Origin: Spirometra erinaceieuropaei
Taxonomy: Eukaryota; Platyhelminthes; Cestoda; Diphyllobothriidea; Diphyllobothriidae
NCBI GenBank assembly: GCA_902702965.1
Contig: CACRXP010000019.1
Location: forward strand, 1,464,256-1,528,255
DNA length: 64,000 nucleotides
Reading direction: 5' to 3'
The notes under the pieces: generated by a model
What the model saw: only the letters and a program-made list of their open reading frames with translations
Database searches by the model: none
What the model was told of the DNA's origin: nothing
Translations under genes and position numbers: made by a program
In this document: piece after piece, positions 1-11,020 of the stretch
Layout of the letters: each line of letters begins with the position of its first letter
Numbering within the stretch: position 1 is the stretch's first letter

Positions 1-568
1 CATTAACTGGAGGACTGGAATGGTGTCGCTGGCCCCACGATGGCGTCCATCTGCATCTTCTTTCCCCTCCTAAAGTCTGATTGGTTGGCGTGGCGGTAGA
101 CGCTCTCGTCAAGGCCATGCTGTGGAGTCCATCTGTGAGCGCCTTGAGGGTGTGGATGCTGTGATTAGCCCGGTGGGCGTAGGACACTAGCGCAGGAGCG
201 TGTCCCGCTGACCCACTTCCGATGACAATTCCGGCAAGATGTTGGCGTCCAACGCAGAGAACGTAGAGAGGTGGGAGACTCGAGGTGGTAATTGCTACAA
301 ATAAGAGCCTTCCTAAGAGGCCCGCCGGCCGGGGGGTGGGCATGGGGCGATGTTTCCCATTGGTTCATGCATGCCTCTCCCGCCCTGTTGCTTCCCGAAG
401 ACCGATATTCGATTTAGACCCTCAAGAAGTTCTGGGTGTCGCTCAGTCCCAAAGTCGAAAAGCAGCTGACGCGCACGTCGCCGGCACGAGCGTTTATCTA
501 CCAGGTCGAAAGGGTCAGTTGCTGACGATAGGGTCGCAATAGTAGAGTTAGTAGTAGTAGTAGTAGTA

Positions 569-621
<53 letters not shown>

Positions 622-815
622 CGATCACATTGGTTATAAGAAGTACGATCACTAATTCGGCTCTAGGTCTTTTCGGTAAATGATGGCTAGGCCATTATGA
701 CCGTACTAATTACAGTGAACGGTAACTACGTCACTCAGTGGTATGGGGAAAATTATGCTACAGTACCGATTATGATGACGATGATGACGACGACGATGAT
801 GATGGTGATGATGAT
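1..815 (-). repeat. Inverted, diverged fragment of the 5-kb repeat unit
   Basis: Read on the minus strand, this stretch follows 26.24-27.16 kb (and 31.80-32.55 kb) with many substitutions. Shared landmarks include the CCAATCAGACTTTA block (here reversed near 88-105), the block near 290-370 and the ATTTTCCCC block near 745-760. It shows that the unit duplicated at 22.7-33.6 kb is a dispersed family and not only a local duplication. It probably continues off the left edge. No conserved reading frame is seen. Confidence 0.85.
549..621 (+). repeat. (TAG)n microsatellite
   Basis: About 24 TAG units with one GGTGG interruption. The matching site in the tandem copies at 26.5 and 31.97 kb holds only a few imperfect units, so the expansion is specific to this copy. 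Confidence 0.95.
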
Positions 816-838
816 GGAAGGAGGAGGAGGAGGGGGGG
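770..838 (+). repeat. (GAT/GAC)n followed by (GGA)n and poly-G
   Basis: Imperfect GATGAC units pass into GGA units and a run of G. The GAT part sits at the position of the (CAT)n tract in the tandem units, read on the other strand. Confidence 0.85.
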
Positions 839-1739
839 GAAAGGGTTGCAATTCGCAGCGGGTTTTAATGTCAGCAAGACTAGATCACGGTGACTGGTAA
901 CGAGTATTGGCTTAACATGCATATAAGTCGAAGGGAAGTTCGGAATAGATGAGGGAAAGACGAGGGATTTGTCGATGGGAACAGCAAGGAGACAGTGAAA
1001 AAATTTGGAGAACAAAAGGAAGAGCAAAATCGCATTAATAACTAGAGGAGGAGCAAGAAAACGAAGGGATGAATAGGCTGGGGAGGCGTAGGAGGAAGAC
1101 GAGGGGGGAAGAGGAGGAGGAGGAGGAGGAGGAGGAAGGGTTGTAAAACCTGATCAGTGTACCAAGGATTACCAGGGGAGGATTGGAAGTGAAAGCTGAC
1201 AGTCATCACTATGAATGAGCAATGCGGGTATCCAGCAAGTCAGAGCTGAGACATCACGAAGGGCCGTCTTGTCGCGGAGACCCCGAACTACCCTTTTAGG
1301 GTGTGCTGGAGCTGTGTCTTTGAAAAATAAAACGACGCCCGTACAGCCCCTCCCCCGCAGAAGGCTTAGCCACCATCCAGTTGATGAGCAATATCGATCA
1401 ATCGAAACCCGTTTTAACTCGAATCTTCCTACCAACGCCGGCGATTACTTTCTCAATCCCTAGCCAAGATGCAACCTATGCCACAAACGAGGGCTCACAC
1501 ATACACATTTACATGGATTAGGGCCAGAGCAGCGGTTTTTTCTCTGCAAATACCGAAAAAATTCTAGTACACGACTCACAGTGCTTAGAGGTTACTAAAA
1601 TAACACTCGACCGATGAATCTAATTTTCTTCAATCTCGCACCACAGGGTCCAGTTGATCGACTGAGCCATGAGCTCAGTCCCGTTTACTGCAATCACTGA
1701 CACCAAACTTCACGTCAGTCTGGAGTTCACCAGCAAGTC
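839..1739. other. No gene recognised; purine-rich GGA tract at 1096-1140
   Basis: The only clear structure is an imperfect (GGA)n tract. Short open frames here have no recognisable domains. Confidence 0.5.
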
Positions 1740-1872
1740 CTGATCGAAGGTCAGAATGCAAGACGTACCGTACTGCCATGGAGGTCCTGTACAGAGCACT
1801 TGTAATTGCGGTCTAGAGCACTTAGGGGTGCGAATAAATGGACAGTCACTGAAACAAGAGCTTTATGAGCCC

Positions 1873-1906
1873 GATGATTCGGATTCTCCCTCGAATCCAT
1901 CATCAG
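1873..1906 (-). ncRNA. Hammerhead ribozyme-like core, degenerate
   Basis: On the minus strand: CTGATGA, one unpaired base, stem II GGATTC/GAATCC, then GAATCATC where intact copies have GAAACGTC. The conserved GAAA is damaged, so activity is unlikely. Confidence 0.6.
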
Positions 1907-1915
1907 ACTACTTCT

Positions 1916-1949
1916 CTGATTATGGACTCGAGTAAGAACCCGAAACTTC
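1916..1949 (+). ncRNA. Hammerhead ribozyme-like core, degenerate
   Basis: CTGATTA replaces CTGATGA, stem II GGACTC/GAACCC has a mismatch, and GAAACTTC follows. The spacing is identical to the intact copies. Confidence 0.55.
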
Positions 1950-2090
1950 AGACTTGTAAAGCACATGTTCCAGCTATCGTGTCTCACTTCTTCCGACTAC
2001 TTCCTGGAACTCGCGTCCTTACCTCTATTAGCAAACCACTCGAAGGTGGTCTGACGACTCCATGCCGGATTTAAACGCAGCTCCACGGTC

Positions 2091-2660
2091 TAACCGGTGT
2101 TCCTGTATTCTGGTCTGCAATGAAAATTAATCGGCACACTTAACTACATGTTGATTCTGATTTTAATGCAATCATTTTTCTCTCGTTTTAACAGGGTGCA
2201 GTTTTACACCAGAACCTACAAATGATTTGCATTACTGGTTCAAAACACGCACTAATTCAACAAGATTTTCTCCGGATTTAACCTTTTTCAAGACGTCGTA
2301 AATGAGTCGCCATAAAAGGGTCTTCGAGCTGCTTAGTCTTACGTACGTGACAATTCTTAATCATGCGTATGAGTAATCGTTGTGAGAAAGTCACAAGCGG
2401 GGAGTGAAGTAGGGAGTTTTCCTCCTTTACCATGACAACCGGTGAGGGAAATTTTTTAAACAGTTACTTAGTAGGCAGGTGAATTGCAGGATCCCGCTAG
2501 TTGCTTTTATGACTTCCATCCACAATTAACGTCCCATGTGAATAAACGAAGGTAACGATCGAATATACAGGCCTTCGTTTTTAGTGCCATTGCATGCCTG
2601 CCTATTTGACTTAAATAAACATGTTGTCTTAGGGTAAGCTAAAGAAAATAATTAAATTTA
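2091..2660. other. AT-rich stretch, nothing recognised
   Basis: No coding frame, repeat copy or RNA gene could be supported here. Confidence 0.4.
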
Positions 2661-2663
2661 TGA

Positions 2664-4229
2664 CTAAAGAACGAGAAGGCACGAGCTCTCCTGGACGACC
2701 AACAATCCTATAGGTCCGCACCCGCCTCGCAGGCCAAATCGATGATTAACCAGCTGACTGGACTCTTAAGCCGACTCCGGCGCAACAATGTAATCTCGCC
2801 AGATGAATGGCGCCAGACAAAACCAACCGACACGGCGTTGGCCAGGTTCTACGGACTACCAAAAATCCACAAACCCAACGTTCCTCTGCGGCCAATCGTT
2901 GCCCTGAAAGGCAGCCCCACATACAATTTAGCCAAATGGATGGCCCGAAAGCTCAATTTTCTCCGAGAGGGCTCTGTGACGTCCGTCAATTCGGCCTCCC
3001 AATTCCTTGCCGACATTCGGAGAAAAACTATTCAACCCGACCAAATCATGGTATCCTTCGACGTTGTCTCACTTTTCACGTCCATCCCACCAGACTTGGC
3101 GCGCGACGTGCTACGCAAACGCCTCGAAGAAAAGTACGACGAAACTACAGGGCCGCTAAAGATCCAGCACCTAATGCAGCTCTTTGCATTCTGCCAACGA
3201 ACCTTTTTCACCTTCGATGGCAGAACATGCGAACAAATTAAAGGAACACCAATGGGTTCCCCAATATCCAGCCTAGTTGCGGAATTGGTCCTACAAGAGC
3301 TGGAAAAGGTTGCTTTCAGCCATTACAAACCTGCGTTTTGGCGCCGATACGTGGACGATACATTCGTCATTATTGAAAAGGACAAGCTATCGGGTTTTCA
3401 AGACTTACTTAACAGCATATTCCCCGACATTCAGTTTACAAGAGAAGACGAGGAGGACGAGAAACTACCCTTCCTGGACGTGATCGTCATGCGCACACCT
3501 GATGCTGAACTCAGCACTACAGTGTGCAGAAAGGCGACCAATACAACCCAGGTCCTCAACTATCATAGCAACCACCCATTGGTGCACAAACGGGGCTGTG
3601 TGAGGGCGCTTTTCGACCGGGTAAAAACGCACTGTAGCGAGCCCGAAGGAAGGATGCAAGAACTACGGCATCTCCGGGACCAATTACCAAAGAACGGCTA
3701 CCCAAATAGCTTTATCAGTCGCTGCATATGCGCACACCCACGCCGGACAAACGGAAGAGAGGCACCAACAATTTGGCACTCCCTACCGTACATAAAGAAT
3801 GTGTCCGAGGCTACAGAACGCATCGCGTCGGAGCTAGGCGTGGGCATCGCTCATCATCCGGCGGCCACCATGCGTAGCAGGATCATGAAAATGAAGGATC
3901 GGCTGGACGCAGGTGAACAGTCGGGCGTAGTCTATCGAATACCGTGCCAAAACTACCCTTGCCACTGCACAGGCCAGACAGGATGACGTCTGAGCTCACG
4001 AATACTTGAGCACAAACGGGCCGTTCGGAGAGGCGACCCACTGTCTCAAGTAGCCGCTCACACGCTCGAGGAAGAGCATGAGTTTGACTTCGCCAACACG
4101 TGGATATTGGCGCGAGCCGGCGACAAGACAGGGCGAGAGCTGTTGGAGGCGTGGGTGTCGGACACCAACTCCATCAACAGACACATCGATTTGCCTGCGT
4201 GTTATCACGCGCTCCACCCACGCAGCTAG
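2664..4229 (+). pseudogene. PLE reverse transcriptase with GIY-YIG endonuclease, one internal stop
   Basis: The frame opens after a TGA at 2661; the first ATG is at 2742, but homology to other PLEs (LLDDQQSY region) begins before it. The RT motifs appear in order: FYGLPKIHK, PLRPIV, motif A SFDVVSLFTSIP, motif B GTPMGSPISS, motif C RRYVDDTFVI, then FLDVIV. The catalytic Asp residues are present. The C-terminal GIY-YIG domain begins at GVVYRIPC. A TGA at 3984-3986 interrupts it exactly where related copies have the Arg of the TGR motif, consistent with CGA to TGA. The same frame then continues with an intact remainder (LEHKRAVRRG, SQVAAH, ELLEAW) to TAG at 4227-4229. Known family role: target-primed retrotransposition. 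This copy should make RT without a complete endonuclease. Confidence 0.9.
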
Positions 4230-4394
4230 GTGGCGCAGCTCACACCGTCGCGAAGTACAAACGGCGTCACCACGCCGGGGGAACATCGTGGACCAGGCGG
4301 CCCAAACCCTACCTAGCCACGGACGTACTCCCCCTCCCCTCCCCGCAAGGATGAACGATATAAATGTTCACAATTTGCTGCACTCGAGTAGCCT

Positions 4395-4428
4395 CTGATG
4401 ATGAACACTTGTTCGAGTTCGAAAGTTC
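4395..4428 (+). ncRNA. Hammerhead ribozyme-like core in PLE end
   Basis: CTGATGA, one spare base, stem II GAAC/GTTC with a 10-nt loop, GAAA, then GTTC. CTGANGA and GAAA are intact, but the usual palindromic ACGT before the cleavage C reads AGTT. Confidence 0.65.
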
Positions 4429-4679
4429 AGGCAAATAAACCTACTGTCCCAGTGATCGTGCCTTCGCCTTCTTTTAAATTGTCAAAAAATTATAGAGAAT
4501 TTCTGGTCGGATACGGGAATATATACTCGTCTTCTAAGACGGTCTCGCGCAAAAAAATCCGGAATTGGTGGGTACCTATTTTCATGTCCCAAATTAAGCT
4601 CAACTCCCGACACTAAATCTAATCCTTCCACTAGCCCAAACTCTACAGCTAACCCAAACTGTAATCCGAACACTCCCGA

Positions 4680-5080
4680 TCGACGATACCCACCATGCGC
4701 CCCACAGCAATGTGAAGCTGGCGCGGTGGCTTGCGCAGCATCTACCGCACTCCCTCCGCCCCCACCTGGACCCGGCGTCGAGAAGGAGTTAAGAAGACCG
4801 GAGGCGGGCGAAGGCGCGGATGGGTGGCGCGACCGAACCCGTACCTGGGCCCACCACTCAGATTCCCCTGGTTCACAACAAACATTTGACCAGGATTTTA
4901 ACCAACAACAACAGAATGACGAAGAAGGCTGAGCAATCATGCATGTATCTGTATGCGCGTCGGGAGCGCAAGGGCATATACTGGCCGGGAAAACCAGGCG
5001 CCAGACTGCCAGCACACACCAGGCTGCGAGGGCCATGGTTTGCTGATCATGGCATAGCACACGCACACAATCCTTTAGGC
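4680..5080 (-). repeat. Dispersed repeat family A, long copy
   Basis: On the minus strand it matches 15.17-15.57 kb over most of its length: the TCAGCAAACC..CCCTCGCAGCCTGGTGTG start, the GTTGTTGTTGGTTAAAATCCTGGTCA middle, the CTTCTTAACTCC..CCAGGTGGG block and the GCGGTAGATGCTGCGCAAG core. At least ten further fragments lie in the window. It has no tRNA promoter boxes or coding frame that I can see. Confidence 0.8.
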
Positions 5081-8000
5081 CCAGAACGGTGATACGCAGT
5101 TCTGCCTATTGCCTGGACCATCAATCTTTAAAGGCTAAGTAACCAGTCGGTCGTAGACTAGGGGGCACTACCCCTAGAATACACAACACACACCCACACA
5201 CACATTTCTCACAGGCGTGAGAGTGGCGGAGGTTACTTTAGGAAGGAGCCGTGATAGCCTAACCAGAACGCTAGCCACAGAAATGACTCTAACCATCATT
5301 TCCTGCACCAGGCCACTTGTAATACTGCGGTCAATATTCCCGTGTCCAAACGAATTCTCTTCTATTCATCCAATGAGTATCTTCATTGGTCGCAGACAAT
5401 CCGAAGTCAGCATTCTGGTAACAAAGTGAGCGTCGACCACACAGGAATCAATTACGGGAAACTTGGATTTACAGAAGAGGAGTTGTGATTGGCTGATTGA
5501 CGCGCCTACACGAACGGGCGTTTGACAAATATGGTGAAATATCAGGTAACACTAGCAATCAAAGAGAAATGTTAACATTGATCACACATGCCTGCAAGGA
5601 ACAACTACAGTATACTAACTACCCCCCCCCCCTCCCCCAGTCTGTGAAAACTCACTGTTGCACCTTGTCTGCAATTTATTTCCATAAGTTGTAATAAAAA
5701 AGAAGCCTTAGAGCCAGACGCTTTCGGAACACGTGTTTTAGTCCGAAGTACCAGCGCTAGCGCCGCCCATCCCAGATGTGATGACTTGACGGCGGAACTC
5801 CCCTGAAGTCCTGTCAACCCAAGCAATCAACTCCTCGGACGACAACTGCAACACGGCCTTCGTGCTTTAGGCAATTTGGCACGCATCAGGTAGGAAATGG
5901 GGACTTTGACCTGGTTCCCATAATCTGTAAGAGCGACAGGACTACCCAGGCGCATTCTCATGCATGACTTAACATAGGCAGACAAGCCCCAACTCCACTA
6001 GTGCCTACATCTGGCCGGCAGTCGGTCCTGATTGTGGCGTTCAATGAACACTTATTTAATTTCACCACAACTGCATAATTCCGAGTAGAGCAGGTTTAGA
6101 AAGGAGGTCAGAGAGAAGGCGTTTAGAGATAAGGTTGCCCAAAATGTCCAGTTGGGTCAAATCCACCTGACCGCCTTGGCAACTCTTCTACTTCATTAAA
6201 CGCGGCGGGCCATGCTACGGTGTCCCTAAGTCCTACACGCCACTCTCCAGGGGCACAGAGTTAAGATCTTTTCGCGTCCGTGTGCTTACATGCCCTCAGC
6301 CGGACAGGACACGAGGCGGCTTCTTCTGTCCGCCGCCGCTGGAACAGGTCCGCTAAACGGTGCACGATGATTGACAAGCTACCGCCGCCGCACCTATCCA
6401 TCAGCGTCAGACAACAGCGGACTGAACTCCACCACCACCGCCGCCGTCATTGCCGCCGTCAGAAGCCTCGTTGCGCGGTCGAGACTGCCCACGCCCTGAC
6501 AGCCAATCATAGTGCCGCCAGATTGTCCATTTACGATTGGTTGCGCAGACAGCCACTCAGAGTGGGGCAAAGCACTCCGGGCCGGTGATTGAGTTACGAT
6601 TCCAAGGACGGCAATAAATTGGCCGTTTTAACGTGATCGGACATTCAGCTCTTTTTTTACTCAGGCTCAGCATGGTACTGATGGTGCGTAATTTCATTCT
6701 CTTCTTGCCATTGTCGTCCTCGTCCTTCTTTGCTCTTTTGTCAGCAACAGGGTCTCCGTAGAAGACGCCACAATGTAATTAAGGTTTTATAGGAGACTTT
6801 TTTCTACCCTATCTGTTATTTTATTGTCCGTAGATTTCACCGTTCCCTATTAATGGCTTGATCACCAAACCTACCCTGACATCTACGTCCAGTTACCTAC
6901 GTGTAGTAGATCCCCTGTCTTGCTAGTACTTTTCTATCATCGATGAATTTCAGAGCGGCCTCTAAGGCTATTTCCTCACGATAGCCTCTTTGTTTCGTAA
7001 GCACTCATCGAGACCGAATGCCTTCCTACCTCCCTTCAGTTTGCAGAACCAAAGGGAGACCACGTTTTTATAGATTATAAAAGAGTTCGAATTTGAGTCG
7101 CCGCTCCCAACCCCGAGGTCCATAAAGGGAGCTAGTCGAAATTCTGTTGTGAGAGAGTTCAGATTACGTTGGGCGATGCAGATAGTTGCGGTTGGGTCTG
7201 TGTGCAAGTAGTGGGCGTTGTAAGGTGACCGCCAATGCGACCTTCCCCGTCTCAGGAATTCGAATGGGCCGTGCATTTTTCATTGATGTGCCAGGACTTG
7301 CCTACTCTTCATGGACGTCAGTTATACTAACATTGGCCGTTTTCGTGCCCCAAAATCGCCTTATATGCAATGTTTTAGAGATCTTTATTGCCCTCCTTTC
7401 CGTCCCATTTCATTGGATCGAACCCTTCTAGTTTTCGGGCTGCATACTGGGGGGATAAGACTGTCGAATTCCTCCCAGGCTGCAATTTCGCAGAGCAAAC
7501 CGTGGTTTGAGTCGGGCAACATTTTATCCGAGAGACATCGTCGACGAGCACAGTGGAGACCAGAGTAAGAAGTTCTGGCTAGTCGCTGCTGTTTGTCACT
7601 AGGTCGTACTCTAAACTCCGATGTCGGTCGACGGCGGTCGACAAGGCGTAAGCGATGTGCACGGTGACCAACCCGACAAATTTCCACTCTCCAGCCTCTC
7701 CGCCATAGGGTTGAGCTGATTTATGTCTGGCCCACATGCCCGTCCCCTCCTCTCCACCAGTTCCCGAGTTTTGGAGGCTTCGCGACCACCCAGGAGTGCT
7801 CTGGACCGCAGTTCTGAAGCTGACAACAACGGCGGACGCCACTCTCTCATGACCTTAAGCCTTTTTTCCTTGACAGATCGCCTTAAGGAGGTGGGAGGCG
7901 TGCCTGTTGTCCTTTGGTCTAACCAACGAACAGGGCACTTTTTCTAGGAAATCCTTGCCCAAAAAAACTTAGATATGTTGAGCAAGAGGACATATTGCTG

Positions 8001-8740
8001 CTCAGCGGCTCTCTTCCTTCAGCGCTCACTTGAATGTCCCGCTTCAGGCTATTTTCACCCAACCTGTCTGTCCATTGATGGAGCCACAAACGAAGCAGTC
8101 AGTTGGCACTGGTAAGACAGGACTGACTGCCAAACATGCGGGATGGCGGCCACGCAAGCGTCGGGCTCATTTCTGATCCGAAGTCTCTTGGCGGTTGTTG
8201 TTTACTTAGTTGGCCTGCCGTGCTTCGTTCGCCTGACAAGCACTTCACAGTTGTCCAGTCCACCACTAGGGTTGGGGGGGGGGATACCAGCCTCACCGAA
8301 AAGTATTTTGCCCCCTTGTGCCCGCTTCTCTGGGGGGGAGGGGTGAATAACCCTAATGAGGTCTTCCCCCGTCCTCTGTCTACGCACTGATTGACGTCGG
8401 ACTAGCAGGGGCGACTATTCCCGCCACACGCGGCTTGGTTGTCTTGCGTCGGCAAAACTCCCATCGGGCACCAGCATCTTGTCTGATCAAGGCTGTCTGG
8501 TCTACTGGTAGTGATTTTTTGGCGTGGGATGAGGTCGTGCCGTCTCATTGTCGGGAATAGCAGGCTCAGTGGGGCCGGAGGGGGGACATCTTTCGGAGTT
8601 CATTGTTGGCGGCGAGTGATCTCAGTCCACCGAGGGCGTGCTTGCTCCCACACCCAGTGCTCAGCGTTACATGGGCAGCGACGAAAATGTGCAATTGTGA
8701 TCAACCACTAGATTGTCTTCTTCTTTCCCCTCCGTCACAG
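5081..8740. other. No supported gene; intergenic or 5' intron of the downstream gene
   Basis: Small features only: an AC-rich tract near 5185-5205, a C-run at 5623-5638, a GC-rich block at 6280-6600 with an arginine-rich open frame, and poly-G/T runs near 8274-8340. An upstream exon of the gene beginning at 8741 may lie here or outside the window, but I could not identify one with matching phase and convincing splice sites. Confidence 0.4.
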
Positions 8741-9245
8741 CGAATGTCTCCGGCCAACAGACCCCTGCCACCCCTGCCGGACGAGGCGGAGACGCAGCGT
8801 CAGCAGATTCGTCCACGTCCTGCGCCGGTTCCACCCTCTTCTAGTCCCCTGCACGACCGGAGCAAAGCCGAAAAGGCGCCACCATCTCAGGCGATCACTG
8901 TTGCCACCGCCGCTGCCGCGGTCCCAACACGTCCGCGAGTGCCTCGCATGGGCACCTGGTCACCACACAGTCTCCATCAGCAGCAACAGCCACGCGAATC
9001 TGGTGAAGTACTGCTAAGTAACCCAAAGCTGGAGAGTTTGAAGGCTCAGGAAACAGGAATAGATGGTCTGCGAGGAAGTCGCCACGTTCACAGTGGTTCC
9101 CTACGACAGTCGTCTACGTCCGCGGCTGCGGCGGCGAAGTGCGCGGCGACAACGGCAGGTGTGGCAGCCTGTGCACCCGAGAGAAGATCCTGGGAGCTTC
9201 ATACTCTCTCCATACCAGTCAGGAAGCCTGGAGAGGTTGCTGATG
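8741..9245 (+). CDS. Proline-rich SH3-ligand/tyrosine-motif protein, internal exon 1
   Basis: An internal exon flanked by a strong acceptor (pyrimidine tract ending TCCGTCACAG at 8740) and a consensus donor (ATG|GTAAGT after 9245). The frame is open throughout (168 codons plus one base, phase 1) and starts in phase 0, so it joins an unseen upstream exon, unless the ATG at 8744 is the start. The peptide is low-complexity. A class I SH3-ligand-like RPLPPLP sits at residues 7-13, followed by PRPAPVPPS and basic, Ser- and Ala-rich stretches (AAAAAKCAA). No folded domain is recognised. Phase 1 fits the acceptor phase at 17658. Function is unknown; a docking or scaffold role is only an inference from motif content. 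Confidence 0.6.
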
Positions 9246-9269
9246 GTAAGTCCTGCTTATATATATGTA

Positions 9270-10229
9270 CAGTAGGTGGGCTGACTCATGAAATGTTAGC
9301 CGAAATTCTGAAATGCGTTTTCGTTTCGAAAAGATTACTCAAGTAGGGTTTTAAAAATTAATCATAATGCAGCATAATTCTATAATAATTCAATTACCAC
9401 AGGATGCTGGCTTTCGAAGGAACATCTTTTCAACCGTATGCATAAATCATACTCTAAAAACGACCATTTAAATAGCATGATTTTTTTTCATCGCTTTTCG
9501 ATGCCCTTAAAAATGCAATATGTTTCACGGAAAACATGCGCAAAAATCCTCATTCTTTTACTCGTTCGGTAGACAATGATGTCTTCTTCCAACATTATAC
9601 ATGAAAGAACGGTATAATTCAGTTTTAAAAAGTTTATAATTGTGAGATTTTTTAATACCGTGAAGTGGCCGTTCATAAAACGTCATATCTCTGCATTTAC
9701 CAAAGTGGTTTTTAAAGTTAGCGTTATGACTTAAATCCATTGCTAAATTTTATGAACCCCATATGGTTTTCCGTAAGCGGAATATATACGGCTTGTAGTT
9801 TGGGAACCCTGAATGCAAGCGTGACAGGAGATCGGGTTCAAAATTAATTGGGAATTGGAAAAGTTTTTGAAAACCGAATGATGCCCCTCCTTCGAGTATA
9901 ACATTGGAAGAAGACATAATGACCTACCAAAAGAATAAAATAATTAGCATTTTATGCATGGTTTCCATGAAATACAATTGTCTTTTTAAGGGCACCGAAA
10001 TCAGTGAGAAAAATTCGTGATACGTTAGTGGTCGTTTTTTACAGAGTATGGTTTTTGCATGCGGTTGAAAAGATGTTCGTTCGAAAGCAAGCATTCCGAT
10101 GTAATTTAATTATTATAGAATTATGCTGCATGATGATTACTTGTAAAACCCTACTTGAGCAATCTTCGAAACGAAAACGCATTTCAGAATGTTGGTTAAC
10201 ATTTAATGAGTTACCCCATCTACCCTATG
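9270..10229. mobile_element. Foldback DNA element family C, copy 1 (960 bp, TA-flanked)
   Basis: It starts CAGTAGGTGGGCTGACTCAT and ends with the diverged complement, with TA on both sides. Inverted repeats of roughly 350 bp face each other (for example CGTTTTCGTTTCGAAAAGATT near 9320 and its complement near 10170) around a central loop of about 250 bp. No transposase frame is present, so it is non-autonomous. The TA flank would fit Tc1/mariner-like mobilisation. It lies about 24 bp inside intron 1, directly after the exon 1 donor. Confidence 0.85.
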
Positions 10230-10359
10230 TATAAATATATAAATCTAAATCTAAATATATATGAAAAAGGAAGTGGTTCTTCGGAAAAATCGAGTTATAT
10301 ATGTGACATGCAAAAGGGGAATTCCAAGAGATTCGATTTGGAAGAGGAATTTCTTTAGA

Positions 10360-11020
10360 AAACTGGAACTTTTATTGTCTAAATTTTCGAGGCTGTCCCC
10401 CACCTCGTCTTCAGACTATGAGCGTACAAGAACAAGTAACTCTTTAATTTAGTCTACAAAGGATTCTACGATCGATCAGCCCCTGTGTCAGTACGCGTTC
10501 ATTGCATTTTTTCACTTGTTCGGGGTTGGTTGCGCTAGTTTGAATTTTCCTTAATGACTTTGTATCCGGCATCTAGATCCACACGCCGATTGACGCCTCA
10601 TCTGTGTGCGTTGCATCCAGGGTTCGTGGCCTTCCCTTATTACGAGTGTTCTACCACTTAAATTTGTGCCCAGGGTCTAGTGGTCACCTGAGATAGATTG
10701 CCGCGTCTCTTCATAGCTAACCGATGTTCTTCTATACGGGCTGAGACGGATTTCCCAGTTTGGCCACTATAGACGGCTTTCTAACTGGCACATGGTATTT
10801 TGGATATAACGCCTTGTCTGCCGAGCTAGCCAACCCTGTCCTTACGGTGTACAAGCTGTAGGCTATGTGTATCTGATGTTTTTTTAGTTGCTTTTCGACT
10901 GGTTCGGATACATTTTTCACGTATGAAATAGTTCTTCAGGTGATTGATTCTGGTGCCTGGGCGGCCGTAACTTTAGAAATACCTTTTCTCCTGAATTGCC
11001 GCTGCCTCATACATTGACGT
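10360..11020 (-). mobile_element. Decayed Penelope-like element relic
   Basis: On the minus strand, fragments align with the C-terminal half of the PLE protein: SYVKNVSEPVEKQ (10.9 kb, compare PYVKNVSEAVGR elsewhere) and EHRLAMKRRGNLSQVTT (10.7 kb, compare EHKRAVRRGDPLSQVAA). Several stops and frameshifts interrupt it. The 3' end carries a hammerhead-like core and a GGAACTTTTATTGTCT tail like the other PLE ends. Confidence 0.7.
10381..10414 (-). ncRNA. Hammerhead ribozyme-like core, partly degenerate
   Basis: CTGAAGA (allowed CTGANGA variant), one spare base, stem II GAGG/CCTC, GAAA, then ATTT in place of CGTC. It sits at the 3' end of the PLE relic. Confidence 0.5.

Larger units (their letters stand above)
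1740..2090. mobile_element. Head-to-head pair of Penelope-like element ends
   Basis: Two copies of the PLE terminal segment abut in opposite orientation: minus strand from about 1906 downward, plus strand from 1916 upward. Each carries the hammerhead-like core plus the downstream TAAAGCTCTTGT-type tail seen at 51.41 kb. The plus copy also shares the ACTACTTCCTGG stretch found after the PLE at 51.45 kb. No RT body lies between them. Inverted terminal pieces are a known feature of PLE insertions. Confidence 0.7.
2664..4475 (+). mobile_element. Penelope-like retroelement copy, 5'-truncated
   Basis: The element consists of an RT-endonuclease frame (2664-4229), a short untranslated part and a terminal segment with a hammerhead-like core (4395-4428). 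It ends near a TTCGCCTTCTTTTAAATT stretch that matches the end of the 18.6-19.1 kb copy. The homology starts inside the region upstream of the RT fingers, so the 5' end is missing. It is the longest PLE copy in the window. Confidence 0.85.

Noticed and set aside
4482..5066. 194-codon open frame on the minus strand
   Set aside because: It runs through repeat A and is not conserved in the other copies of that repeat.
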